Shown piece after piece: positions 1 to 8,668 of a stretch of DNA of 64,000 bases (the first letter of the stretch is position 1; each line of letters begins with the position of its first letter). The DNA comes from Bacteroidota bacterium (GTDB lineage Bacteria; Bacteroidota; Ignavibacteria; UBA10030; UBA6906): assembly GCA_030835135.1 (NCBI GenBank), contig JAUQWO010000020.1:64379-128378 (forward strand), written 5' to 3'. The translations under genes and the position numbers were made by a program. The notes under the pieces were generated by a model, which saw nothing but the letters and a program-made list of their open reading frames with translations, had not been told where the DNA came from and made no database searches.

Positions 1-2
1 CA

Positions 3-2009
3 CACCGCAGTCAATACGACATGCTTGCGCTCAATATGCGTGCGGCGCTCCCAAAGGCGCTGTTTCTGGCCTTCACCGGTACGCCGCTCATCGTGGGCGA
101 GGAACGCACCAAGGAGGTCTTCGGCGACTATGTGTCGATCTATGACTTCCAGCAGTCGGTGGAGGACGGCGCGACGGTGCCGCTCTTCTACGAGAACCGC
201 ACACCCGAGCTGCAACTCGTCAACCCTGATCTCAATGACGATATCTACCGCCTGATTGAAGATGCTGGCCTCGATGACGATCAGGAATCCGCGCTCGAGC
301 GGGTGCTGGGCCGTCAATTTCATCTGATCACGCGTGATGACCGGTTGGAAACCGTTGCCCGGGATATCGTGCAACACTATCTCGGCCGCAGTCCCCTCGG
401 CGGGACCGTGGGTAAAGCGATGGTGATCTCCATCGACAAGGCCACGGCTCTGAAGATGTACAACAAGGTGAAGGCCTGCTGGGCCGCGGAGACCGCTCGT
501 GTACAGAAGGAATTGGGCGAGCTTGCCTACATGCCTCGCGCCAAGGAACCGGGCACAGAACAGACGCGGCGTGATTTCCGCGCTGCAGAGCTGAAGGCCC
601 GCCTCAGAGTCCTTACAACCACAGACATGGCGGTCGTTGTCTCGCCCGGACAGAATGAGATCGCCCAAATGAAGGCGCTCGGCCTTGATATCGAGCCGCA
701 TCGCCGACGCATGAACGAGTCGCAACCGGCGCTGGACGAGAAGTTCAAGGACACCGAAGACCCTCTACGCCTGGTCTTTGTCTGTGCCATGTGGCTCACG
801 GGGTTCGATGCGCCGGGCTGCGCGGCCATCTATCTCGACAAGCCCATGCGCAACCATACGCTGATGCAGACCATCGCCCGGGCGAACCGGGTATTTCCGG
901 GAAAGCATAGCGGTGTTATCGTGGACTATGCCAACGTCTTTGCATCGCTGGAAAAGGCCCTGGCGATCTACGGCGCGGGCAAGGGTGGCGAGAGTCCGAT
1001 CCGCGACAAACAGCAGCTTGTCTTTGCACTCCGCGAAGCTATCAAGGAAGCAACGGCGTTCTGCACGCGACACGATGTTGATCTCTCAACTCTTGAGGCA
1101 CATCCGTCAGGGGGCATGGAACGGTTGGCCGCGGTGGAACGGGCGATCGATCTGCTGATCGCTCCTGAAGACGTGCAGCGTGATTTCTTCAGCCACGAAC
1201 GGCTGGTTAGCACGCTCTATCATGCCGTCAAGCCGGATCTCTCTGTGCTGGAGTTTTCCCTACGTGTTGCTGGGATCGCGACGCTGGTTGCGGCCATCCG
1301 GGCGAAGCTCGACCCCAACCCGCCCGACATTGCTACGATCCTGAGGCAGATTTCCACACTGCTGGATAGTTCTATCACCGGACTGTCCATTCGCGATGGC
1401 GGCACCCCGGGGATGGATCTTTCGAAGATCAACTTCGAAGCCTTGGCGAAGCGCTTCAAAGATTCAAAACACAAGAACACGGACCTCGAAGCGCTAAAGG
1501 CTGCCATTCGCGCCAGATTGGATTTGCTCCTGCAGCAGAATCGCACCCGCACGGATTTTGCCGAAAAGTTCGAAGAGCTGATCGAGAGCTACAATGCCGG
1601 CAGCCGGAACATTCAGGAACTTTTCGATGAACTGGTGAAACTCTCGAACAGCTTGAATGACGAGCAGGAACGTCATGTTCGCGAGAACCTGACCGAAGAA
1701 GAACTGGTCATCTTCGATATCCTGACCCGCCCCGCTCCCGCCTTGTCAGCCGAGGAGCGGAATGAGGTCAAGAAGGTTGCCCGTGATCTGCTGGCCCGAC
1801 TCAAGGAACTGCTGGTGCTCAACTGGCGATTGAAGGCAGCGGCACGGTCCTCGTTGAAGCTCGCCATCGAGGACGCACTTGATTTAGGCCTCCCGCGAGC
1901 TTACGCGCCGGAGATCTATCGTCAGAAGTGCTCAGCGGTATTTGAGCATATCTATGAGAGCTACCCGGAAAGGAATGCCGGGATCTACAGCGGGATGTTG
2001 GAGGGATAG
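3..2009 (+). CDS. hsdR: Type I restriction enzyme R subunit, C-terminal part (5' truncated by window edge)
   Basis: The frame is open from the first bases and reads HRSQYD before the first methionine, so the gene starts upstream of the window. It encodes the motor and C-terminal part of the HsdR subunit, which in type I systems uses ATP to translocate DNA and cleaves it. Visible helicase features are the FTGTPL motif near the beginning, the VVVSPGQNE region, a FVCAMWLTGFDAPG motif near residue 265, and the TIARANRVFPGKHSG motif VI near residue 295, followed by VDYANVF. The long helical C-terminal region (residues about 450-660) fits the domain that contacts HsdM. The N-terminal nuclease and Walker A parts lie outside, as do any hsdM/hsdS, so completeness cannot be judged. 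It sits at the edge of a candidate defence island. Confidence 0.93.
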   Translation, partial: HRSQYDMLALNMRAALPKALFLAFTGTPLIVGEERTKEVFGDYVSIYDFQQSVEDGATVPLFYENRTPELQLVNPDLNDDIYRLIEDAGLDDDQESALERVLGRQFHLITRDDRLETVARDIVQHYLGRSPLGGTVGKAMVISIDKATALKMYNKVKACWAAETARVQKELGELAYMPRAKEPGTEQTRRDFRAAELKARLRVLTTTDMAVVVSPGQNEIAQMKALGLDIEPHRRRMNESQPALDEKFKDTEDPLRLVFVCAMWLTGFDAPGCAAIYLDKPMRNHTLMQTIARANRVFPGKHSGVIVDYANVFASLEKALAIYGAGKGGESPIRDKQQLVFALREAIKEATAFCTRHDVDLSTLEAHPSGGMERLAAVERAIDLLIAPEDVQRDFFSHERLVSTLYHAVKPDLSVLEFSLRVAGIATLVAAIRAKLDPNPPDIATILRQISTLLDSSITGLSIRDGGTPGMDLSKINFEALAKRFKDSKHKNTDLEALKAAIRARLDLLLQQNRTRTDFAEKFEELIESYNAGSRNIQELFDELVKLSNSLNDEQERHVRENLTEEELVIFDILTRPAPALSAEERNEVKKVARDLLARLKELLVLNWRLKAAARSSLKLAIEDALDLGLPRAYAPEIYRQKCSAVFEHIYESYPERNAGIYSGMLEG

Positions 2010-2152
2010 GAAGGGTTCCCTTTCCAGACAACTTTGGACCCTCGAACTCATCCCATTTGGCCGGGATCCAATTCCTAAAGACTGTTACGGTTTCTTCAAC
2101 CTAATATTATGATGTTGGGGGTAGCCCGCCGCACCTTATCATCGGAGGCGAA

Positions 2153-2707
2153 ATGCCAGATACGCTCAAATGGCTGTCGGAGAACAAGGATGTTATTCAG
2201 GCCCTCAGCAGTCTCTTGGCAATCCTCATAGGATTCCTTTCAATCGTCCTGACGTTCTGGACCCTTTGGACCAATCGGAAACATCATCGCCTATCAGTTA
2301 GGCCGCTTGCGGATATTGATGCGAGCGATTATGAAGACAGGCTCGCTGTCACCCTGACAAACAGAGGAAGCGGCCCAATGGTCATCAAGACATTTCACGC
2401 GATCCGCGGAAAGGAAACTAAACCCAATCTGATTGACTGGATGCCGCCACTACCCAAGGGGATCTTCTGGTCCAATTTCTACAAGAACCTCGAAGATGCG
2501 CCACTTCGACCCTCCGATTCTATTCTCCTCATCGAATTCACACTCGATCTACGAGATGCCCGGCAGTGCGAAGCCCGGGATGCCATCAGGCGGGCCTTGG
2601 CTGCAATTGCCGTGGGGGTTGACTACGTGGATATCTACAACGCGAAGATGCATTTCGGGCCGCAGTCATTGTCTTGGTTTCAAAGGAACCTGCCAGCAGC
2701 CGAGTAG
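2153..2707 (+). CDS. Small membrane-anchored hypothetical protein
   Basis: A 184-residue protein with one hydrophobic helix at about residues 15-40 (ALSSLLAILIGFLSIVLTFW), followed by a soluble part in which I recognise no domain. The start is well supported by GGAGG a few bases upstream of the ATG. The soluble part begins with a run that looks like a beta-rich domain (LAVTLTNRGSGPMVIK). It lies between hsdR and the NYN/NACHT pair, on the same strand and in equally AT-rich DNA, so it may be cargo of the same island. No function is proposed. Confidence 0.72.
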   Translation: MPDTLKWLSENKDVIQALSSLLAILIGFLSIVLTFWTLWTNRKHHRLSVRPLADIDASDYEDRLAVTLTNRGSGPMVIKTFHAIRGKETKPNLIDWMPPLPKGIFWSNFYKNLEDAPLRPSDSILLIEFTLDLRDARQCEARDAIRRALAAIAVGVDYVDIYNAKMHFGPQSLSWFQRNLPAAE

Positions 2708-3072
2708 AAGTGCCCACCAAGCCAACGGCTGCACATGAAGCCGCGTCGAGGACATCGGGTTTGTGGCCAGTATCTGATCTAGACTTTGGGTGCATACAAT
2801 TTCACAGTCATTTCGCCGCGCAGGTAAGCCGCGAGCCGTTAGGCCGACGTAAGGACTATTCGATACGGCTTCTGAAGCCAATAGCAGGAAGTCTTCATGA
2901 TTGCGAGGTCTGGGTGTGGGGGAAAATGGGAAGGAACTGGTCAGAGAACCGCAAGCTACTCGGCCACGAATGTGACTGATCCGATGGATGACGCGACACG
3001 AACTACAGACGAACAAGTCTATTGGCCGGTGATTGATGACAATAGAAGGAACAGCACCAGAAAGGTACAGAG
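2708..3072. other. Intergenic stretch with no recognisable gene
   Basis: This 365-base stretch separates the small membrane protein from the NYN gene. A reading frame crosses part of it, but its product looks non-protein-like (no hydrophobic core, no motif, no ribosome binding site). I see no clear promoter consensus, hairpin terminator or repeat. Confidence 0.5.
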
Positions 3073-3786
3073 ATGATCAGTGCCTACTGCCTTGTAGATT
3101 TTTTCAATATTGAGGTACTGCCGAAATCGCGAATGCCAAATACTTCAGATATCAGAAATGGTCTTGATGGGATTGTCTCAGCGACGATGCAGGCTCTCGA
3201 TTCCCTCGGGAAGCCCGTCCAGGAGCTCACTCTACGGCTCTATGGGGGATGGCATGGTGATTTCGGGGGAACTGAGATTCAATTGATGGACATGACCATG
3301 AAGGTCATACGAGAGTATCCTCGGCATATAGGTACCCGTTTAAGAGTTCAGATTGCTGACTCCCCGTTTCTCGATCCATCGGTACAATTCCTTCATACGG
3401 TTAGATCTGTTCCCCTCAAAGTCCCCAGAGCATTCTTCACAATGCCATCCCAATGTGCGAACAGACATCATTGCGCCATGGAAGAACTTGTGAAATGGTG
3501 GGAGGGCAAATGTCCGGATGAAAACTGCACGGTCAAATTGATGGAATTGGGTACGATGGTACGGCAAAAGATGGTCGACACGCACATTACCGCAGATGCT
3601 GTGGCGCTCGCCGCGGAAGGGTCATGCGACATCCTACTTATTGCGAGCGATGATGATGATATGGTTCCAGCCTTGCTCGGGGCATCCGGCAGAGTCACAA
3701 CTTACCACCTCGCACGAAAGTCGCGACGGCATGAGTATTATACGAACCTACTTCAGCAGAAAAACATTATCACACACCATTGGTGA
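3073..3786 (+). CDS. NYN (PIN-like) domain putative ribonuclease
   Basis: A 237-residue protein with the layout of NYN-domain metal-dependent ribonucleases. The N-terminal strand ends in an acidic residue (CLVDFFN, Asp9). A central KMVDTHITAD block (Asp169, Asp175) and a C-terminal CDILLIASDDDDMVPAL block (Asp186, Asp193-196) supply the acidic cluster that binds Mg2+ in this family. Between them sits a cysteine-rich insertion (Cys128, Cys134, Cys147, Cys152) that could bind zinc; I do not know this as a standard part of the family. An AAAGG-type ribosome binding site precedes the ATG. The stop lies within 12 bases of the ATG of the NACHT gene, so the two are probably translationally coupled. 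I infer an RNA-cleaving effector. Confidence 0.8.
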   Translation: MISAYCLVDFFNIEVLPKSRMPNTSDIRNGLDGIVSATMQALDSLGKPVQELTLRLYGGWHGDFGGTEIQLMDMTMKVIREYPRHIGTRLRVQIADSPFLDPSVQFLHTVRSVPLKVPRAFFTMPSQCANRHHCAMEELVKWWEGKCPDENCTVKLMELGTMVRQKMVDTHITADAVALAAEGSCDILLIASDDDDMVPALLGASGRVTTYHLARKSRRHEYYTNLLQQKNIITHHW

Positions 3787-3797
3787 GGCATATCATC

Positions 3798-6071
3798 ATG
3801 GATGTCCTATCTGAAATTGAAAGAGATATTCGCGCATTTGCCGATCCGGGTTCCGGAATCATGGTGGACTCTAACTCGGCAATATGGGAAAAGGACGGTC
3901 GGGCATATACCGCCACATTCTCAAGCGGAGGATCAAATCGCTTTCCAGATGTTGGCCTCGAAGAGCGGAAGATGTCATACCAGTCATTTTTGGCGAGTCC
4001 GTGGATGGCAGATCTCGCTTCACTGGCAGAGTTCATCTCGAAGCGGGACTCGAAGTCAGGTGTCTACCTTGAGACTACCGCGAGAATTGAATCGGAAGAT
4101 GGAGTCCTGTTACCGAATCGACCTGCTGCTGATGCGATAATAGAGAGAGCAACTGGAGGTTTGCCATTTCTTTCGACGCGGGTCCTGCTGGTGCGCGGTG
4201 AGGCAGGTTCGGGAAAGACGGCGGCACTCAAGGAAGTGACTAGAAGGTTAGCCCGCAAGTATCGGGATGGCAGAAGTCATTGCTTGCTCTTCTACATTGA
4301 CGCGCAAGGGCGCGCCCTCTCAAGGCTAGAGGATGCGATGGCCAAAGACCTCCAAGATCTACGATCGAAGTTCACTTATGCAGCGATTGGACCGTTGACG
4401 CGGCACAATCTGATAGTGCCGATTATCGATGGATTCGACGAACTCCTTGGATCCGGAGGGTATGATGAGGCTTTCTCATCATTGGCGGCTTTCCTTGCAA
4501 CACTCGACGGACAGGGTTGTGTTGTCGCATCTGCACGGTCGGCCTTCTTTGACTATCGCAATTTCTATGAAAATGCAAAGCGGTACGCGGGCGGCAGCAC
4601 TCTGAATTACACTGTTGATACTCTGGACATTCTACCGTGGTCAGAATCTCAAGTTCGGGAGTATTTCTCATCTTCCGAATTGCCCCCAGTTCACGAACCG
4701 TCGGATTTGCAGGCTACTCTGGATAGCCTGTTGTCTTCATCAAACCAACAGAATAGAGAGCTGCTGTCAAAACCATTCTACGCGGCCCACGTGCGGCGAC
4801 TATTGTCAAGTGGTCATCATATGACGCGGGACGAAGATCTGCTCGATCAGCTTGTCGAGGCATTTATTGAACGTGAACACAAGAAGTTACTGAACAAGGA
4901 TGGACATCCAATTCTGACTGAACACGGGCACCTGTCGTTTCTAACAAATCTTGCTGAGGAAATGTGGTGGCAAGAAAAGCGAACGCTTGATGTCAGTACT
5001 GTTCAGACTGTAGCCGAATTGGTTACTGAAAGTATGGGTCTGCCACTGGCAGCAGCCAAGTCAATCGTTGAACGTGTGTCCGCGTATGCATTTTTAACTT
5101 CAGAGGGGGTGAGTCAATCAGGCCTTCGATTCGAGCATGAGGTGTTCTACGGATATTTTCTGGCATTAAGATTGATTGACATTATTCAACGCGACCAATC
5201 TGAATTGAGGAGATTTCTATCGAGATCAGTCATTGACTCGACGATAATAGACCAATCTGTAAAGAGATTGGGTGGGGATGTCGACGTTTGTTCAGGAGCG
5301 GTAGATAGTCTGATAGGATCAATTCGACCCAGCTTGGGTGATTTCTTGGCCAGGGAAAATGCGGGAAGTATCATAGCGGCACTCATGCGAACCGCGGGTA
5401 CGCTAAGAGAGGGGATCACTCTCCGGTACTGCTTATTCAAGCAAGTCTCAATGTGTGGTGTCGAATTGCGCTATACGAGGTTCACAAATTGCGAGCTAGA
5501 TGGCGTTGATATGCGCAGCACATCTCTTAAACACGTGGCATTCGAAAAGACCACGATTCGTGGTGTTCGAGTAAGACTAGGTGATACGCGACTTGAGGGG
5601 ATAGGACGAGACTTCCTCGAAAGCATCTATGATGCTCATGTCGAAGGAAATCTTCCCGATACCCCGATGGGACATTTGTATTCACCAGAAGACCTGTCTC
5701 TCGCATTCTCAAGGATGGGGGCAACAATTGGCGAGAATGAGCCGACCCTATATCACTACTCCGAGAGGAGCCAAAAAATGATTGAAACGCTGGATCGCTT
5801 CATTCGAAGAATGGAGAGGAACTTCTATATCTCCGAAGAGGACCTCCAATCACTTCCTTACGCGCAGAAAGCAGAGTGGCAAGATGTGTGGGCGCTTCTC
5901 CGAAAGCACGCACTACTTGAAGATCAGATAGGACCGAAGTCGGGAAGACGAATGCCCCTTATACGTCTTTCTGTGCCGCCCGTCGTACTGCGAAATGGCG
6001 AATCACGACGCGATCCATCCTTGCCACAAAACGTTGTTGATTTTTGGCGCGAGATGCTTGAAATGACTTGA
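3798..6071 (+). CDS. NACHT-type NTPase with C-terminal pentapeptide-like repeats
   Basis: A 757-residue protein from the ATG at 3798 (GAGG upstream); TTG or GTG codons at 3780 and 3783 would extend it by six residues and overlap the NYN stop. A Walker A motif GEAGSGKT lies at about 134-141 and a Walker B DGFDEL at about 211-216; the DGFDE form is the NACHT signature. An ARSAFF sensor follows. The middle is a helical winged-helix-like region. Residues about 540-600 contain short repeats (CELDGVDMRSTSLKHVAFEK) resembling pentapeptide repeats, and the C-terminus (about 630-757) is unrecognised. STAND/NACHT ATPases in bacteria act as oligomerising sensors in immunity; here the likely partner effector is the NYN nuclease just upstream. 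Codon use is AT-richer than in the flanking genes. Confidence 0.82.
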   Translation: MDVLSEIERDIRAFADPGSGIMVDSNSAIWEKDGRAYTATFSSGGSNRFPDVGLEERKMSYQSFLASPWMADLASLAEFISKRDSKSGVYLETTARIESEDGVLLPNRPAADAIIERATGGLPFLSTRVLLVRGEAGSGKTAALKEVTRRLARKYRDGRSHCLLFYIDAQGRALSRLEDAMAKDLQDLRSKFTYAAIGPLTRHNLIVPIIDGFDELLGSGGYDEAFSSLAAFLATLDGQGCVVASARSAFFDYRNFYENAKRYAGGSTLNYTVDTLDILPWSESQVREYFSSSELPPVHEPSDLQATLDSLLSSSNQQNRELLSKPFYAAHVRRLLSSGHHMTRDEDLLDQLVEAFIEREHKKLLNKDGHPILTEHGHLSFLTNLAEEMWWQEKRTLDVSTVQTVAELVTESMGLPLAAAKSIVERVSAYAFLTSEGVSQSGLRFEHEVFYGYFLALRLIDIIQRDQSELRRFLSRSVIDSTIIDQSVKRLGGDVDVCSGAVDSLIGSIRPSLGDFLARENAGSIIAALMRTAGTLREGITLRYCLFKQVSMCGVELRYTRFTNCELDGVDMRSTSLKHVAFEKTTIRGVRVRLGDTRLEGIGRDFLESIYDAHVEGNLPDTPMGHLYSPEDLSLAFSRMGATIGENEPTLYHYSERSQKMIETLDRFIRRMERNFYISEEDLQSLPYAQKAEWQDVWALLRKHALLEDQIGPKSGRRMPLIRLSVPPVVLRNGESRRDPSLPQNVVDFWREMLEMT

Positions 6072-6305
6072 CGTGTTGGTCTATTTGGTGATAGGTTTGG
6101 ATCGCTGTGCACGGGAAAGGATCACCCTTTCAAGGGCTATACGTGTGATGTGCAAATCTGTTCTCCCCTTCATGCACAAGATGCGGGGATTCACATCAGG
6201 ATGACGCGAGGGGGATGATGTTCCTCTACAAACGAACTAATGTAGTCCTTCAACTGTAAGTGGTCCAATGAAGCTTATTCAAATAGTTGAGTATAGAAGG
6301 GCGCA

Positions 6306-7280
6306 ATGATCTCCCGTGCCCAGGGCTGCCTCCTTGCCCAACTCGCCGGCGATGCCCTCGGCAGTCTCGTCGAGTTCCAATCGCCGGCGCAGATCCGCCG
6401 CGCCTATCCGAACGGCGTACGCGACCTCGCCGATGGCGGCACGTGGAACACGATCGCCGGCCAGCCTACGGATGATTCCGAGATGGCACTTCTCCTCGCA
6501 CGTATGCTGGTCGAGCGTGGAACATATGACCCCCGGGCGGCATTCAAGGCCTATCAGTTCTGGCTGGACTCAGGCCCGTTCGATTGTGGCTCGACCATCC
6601 GCTCCAGCCTTCGGGGCCACCTGAATCCCGAGAGCCAGGCGAATGGGGCATTGATGCGGATCAGCCCGCTCGGGATCTTCGGCGCCAACCACCCCCTCGA
6701 GTCAGTTGCAGAATGGGCGCGTCAGGATGCGGCGCTGACCCATCCGCACCCGGTCTGCGTGCAGGCCAACGCCCTCTATAGTTTGGCGATCGCACGCGCG
6801 ATCAAGACAGGACCGGAACCGCGCTCACTCTATGATCGTATCGTCGATTGGGCCGCGGACATGAATGCGGAACCGTCTCTCACGGAGGCGATTCTGGACG
6901 CCGCCGAGGCTCCTCCGGCTGGCTACGTCCGTCAACAGGGCTGGGTGCTGATCGCGTTCCACAACGCTCTCTGGCAACTGGTCCACGCTCCCAACCTCGA
7001 AGAAGGCGTCGTGGATACGGTGATGCGCGGTGGCGATACGGATACGAATGCCGCGATCTGCGGCGCGCTCCTCGGTGCGGTGCACGGCCTCGATGCCGTC
7101 CCCCGACGTTGGGTGGACCGCCTCCTCCAGTGCCGCCCCGAAGCCGGCCGCCCCGGCGTACACCACCCCCGGCCGGAAGTGTTCTGGCCCGTGGATGCTA
7201 TGGATCTCGCAATGCACCTGGTCTCAGGTCAGGGCACGGTAGGAAGCCCTACTGCAAATGAGGAGAGAACTCTCTCATGA
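6306..7280 (+). CDS. ADP-ribosylglycohydrolase family protein
   Basis: A 324-residue DraG/ARH-type hydrolase, a family that removes ADP-ribose from proteins or nucleic acids. The binuclear metal site is visible: TDDSEM at about 55-60 and GGDTDTNAAICGALLGA near 242-258. The N-terminal GCLLAQLAGDALGSLVEF motif is also typical. The metal ligands are intact, so it should be active. The ATG at 6306 is preceded by AGAAGG. The stop overlaps the next start in an ATGA arrangement, which suggests co-translation with the membrane HExxH protein. The substrate cannot be told. Confidence 0.92.
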   Translation: MISRAQGCLLAQLAGDALGSLVEFQSPAQIRRAYPNGVRDLADGGTWNTIAGQPTDDSEMALLLARMLVERGTYDPRAAFKAYQFWLDSGPFDCGSTIRSSLRGHLNPESQANGALMRISPLGIFGANHPLESVAEWARQDAALTHPHPVCVQANALYSLAIARAIKTGPEPRSLYDRIVDWAADMNAEPSLTEAILDAAEAPPAGYVRQQGWVLIAFHNALWQLVHAPNLEEGVVDTVMRGGDTDTNAAICGALLGAVHGLDAVPRRWVDRLLQCRPEAGRPGVHHPRPEVFWPVDAMDLAMHLVSGQGTVGSPTANEERTLS

Positions 7281-7897
7281 ATCATCTGCTGACCATAGGC
7301 GAAATACTTGTCACCGTCGTTGCTCCTCTCCTCGTACTCTACTTGCGGGGACGGTGGAAACAACGAACGATGTTGGCGTGCGTGTCGACGATCCCGGTCT
7401 TGTGGTATTTCGTCTACGCGCCCATCCATGAGTTGAGCCACCTGCTCGTCGCGTACCTTGATGGCGCCCGGATCCTCGATGTCAAACTCATTCCCAGCTT
7501 CTGGCTCGGAGAAACTGCCGTGGCATGGATTCGAGCAGAGGGGTTCTCGAGCGAATGGACCCTGTTGAGCATGACTGCCTCGCCCTACGTGCTCGATCTC
7601 GTGAGCATCGCCGCTGGCATCTTCGTCCTTCAACGGAAACTCTCCCGCAACGGGTTTCTTGTCGGGTTCCTGTTCATGGTGCTGTGTCTGAGACCCGCCT
7701 TTGACTTTGTATGCGAATCCATTTCCTATGGCTCAGGCTTCCGGGGCGACCTGTATCATATCGCTCTCACGATCGGTGGCCCCGCTACGTGGACCCTCCT
7801 GGCACTCTCCCTTGTGTTCTCGGCATATGCAGTCTTCATCGTCCTGGAGAGGTTCAAGGGATTTCCACCGGATGACTCACCGGCGACGGCAACCTGA
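7277..7897 (+). CDS. Polytopic membrane protein with HExxH motif (M50-like)
   Basis: A 206-residue integral membrane protein with about five hydrophobic segments. An HELSH motif at residues 51-55 sits at the start of the second membrane region (YAPIHELSHLLVAYLDGARI), as in M50-type intramembrane metalloproteases and their relatives. I do not see the LDG/NPDG motif that carries the third zinc ligand in site-2 proteases, so it may be a distant or non-proteolytic relative. It overlaps the ADP-ribosylglycohydrolase by four bases. Confidence 0.7.
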   Translation: MNHLLTIGEILVTVVAPLLVLYLRGRWKQRTMLACVSTIPVLWYFVYAPIHELSHLLVAYLDGARILDVKLIPSFWLGETAVAWIRAEGFSSEWTLLSMTASPYVLDLVSIAAGIFVLQRKLSRNGFLVGFLFMVLCLRPAFDFVCESISYGSGFRGDLYHIALTIGGPATWTLLALSLVFSAYAVFIVLERFKGFPPDDSPATAT

Positions 7898-8130
7898 TCG
7901 ACGACGATCTCCAGTCATCAGGATGGTTGGCTCGATGGCGCCGCTATTAAACTTTAGCTGCGAACTTTGAATGGCGCGTTCCGCTATTCACGTATGTTAC
8001 ATACTGTTCTCAGTCCCTCGAATTCGCTACGTTTGTATGATCCCGGTCACGCCCGGGATCGAATACGAATGCCCCCGCCGGCTCCCTCGACGAAGGCATT
8101 CGGGTACCCCACCATGGACGGAGAAAACAT

Positions 8131-8631
8131 ATGATCGCCTTGACCGAACTGCTTGCCTTCGACCGCTGGGCCAATCACAAGATCCTCGATGCGGTCTTGA
8201 AACTCGACACCATCCAGTTCACACAACCGATGGGCGGGAGCTTCGGCTCGGTGCGCGATACGCTCGTGCATCTGGCCTGGGCGGAATGGATCTGGACGAA
8301 ACGCTGGAAGGGAACATCACCTCAGGAACGGGCCGATCCACGGGATTTCCCTACGGCTGATTCCGTAACGAAATACATGGAAGAGATCGAAGCTGCTCAG
8401 GCAAAGATCTTCGCCAACGGCGATCCGGATATGCGCGGCGTGCGCATCCGGTACACCAATCTGAAACAGGAGATCTGGGAGTACAGCCTCGAGGATATGG
8501 TGCACCACCTCACGTTCCACTCCGCGTACCACCGCGGACAGATCGCTACGCTGCTCCGCCAGCTGGGAGAGGTGCCGCCGACAACGGACTACCTCGTGTA
8601 TCTGGATGAGTCGCGTGGCCCGAAACAGTAA
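8131..8631 (+). CDS. DinB family protein
   Basis: A 166-residue four-helix-bundle protein of the DinB/YfiT-like metal-binding superfamily. The usual three-histidine layout is visible: one His in the second helix (RDTLVHLAWAEWIW, residue about 47) and two in the last helix (HHLTFHSAYHRGQIATLLRQLG). These proteins bind divalent metal, and some are thiol-dependent S-transferases; the specific reaction is unknown here. A GGAG sequence precedes the ATG. The upstream 230-base gap holds a small inverted repeat (GATCCCGG/CCGGGATC, 8039-8060) and a TACGTTTG box at 8028 resembling the Bacteroidota -7 element, but no matching -33 box. Confidence 0.9.
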   Translation: MIALTELLAFDRWANHKILDAVLKLDTIQFTQPMGGSFGSVRDTLVHLAWAEWIWTKRWKGTSPQERADPRDFPTADSVTKYMEEIEAAQAKIFANGDPDMRGVRIRYTNLKQEIWEYSLEDMVHHLTFHSAYHRGQIATLLRQLGEVPPTTDYLVYLDESRGPKQ

Positions 8632-8668
8632 CAATCAACACTACCAAACACGATCGCCCCCAATATAC

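Noticed and set aside
2674-2979. Hypothetical gene between the membrane protein and the NYN gene
   Set aside because: It overlaps the end of the membrane-protein gene, has no ribosome binding site and has an improbable composition.
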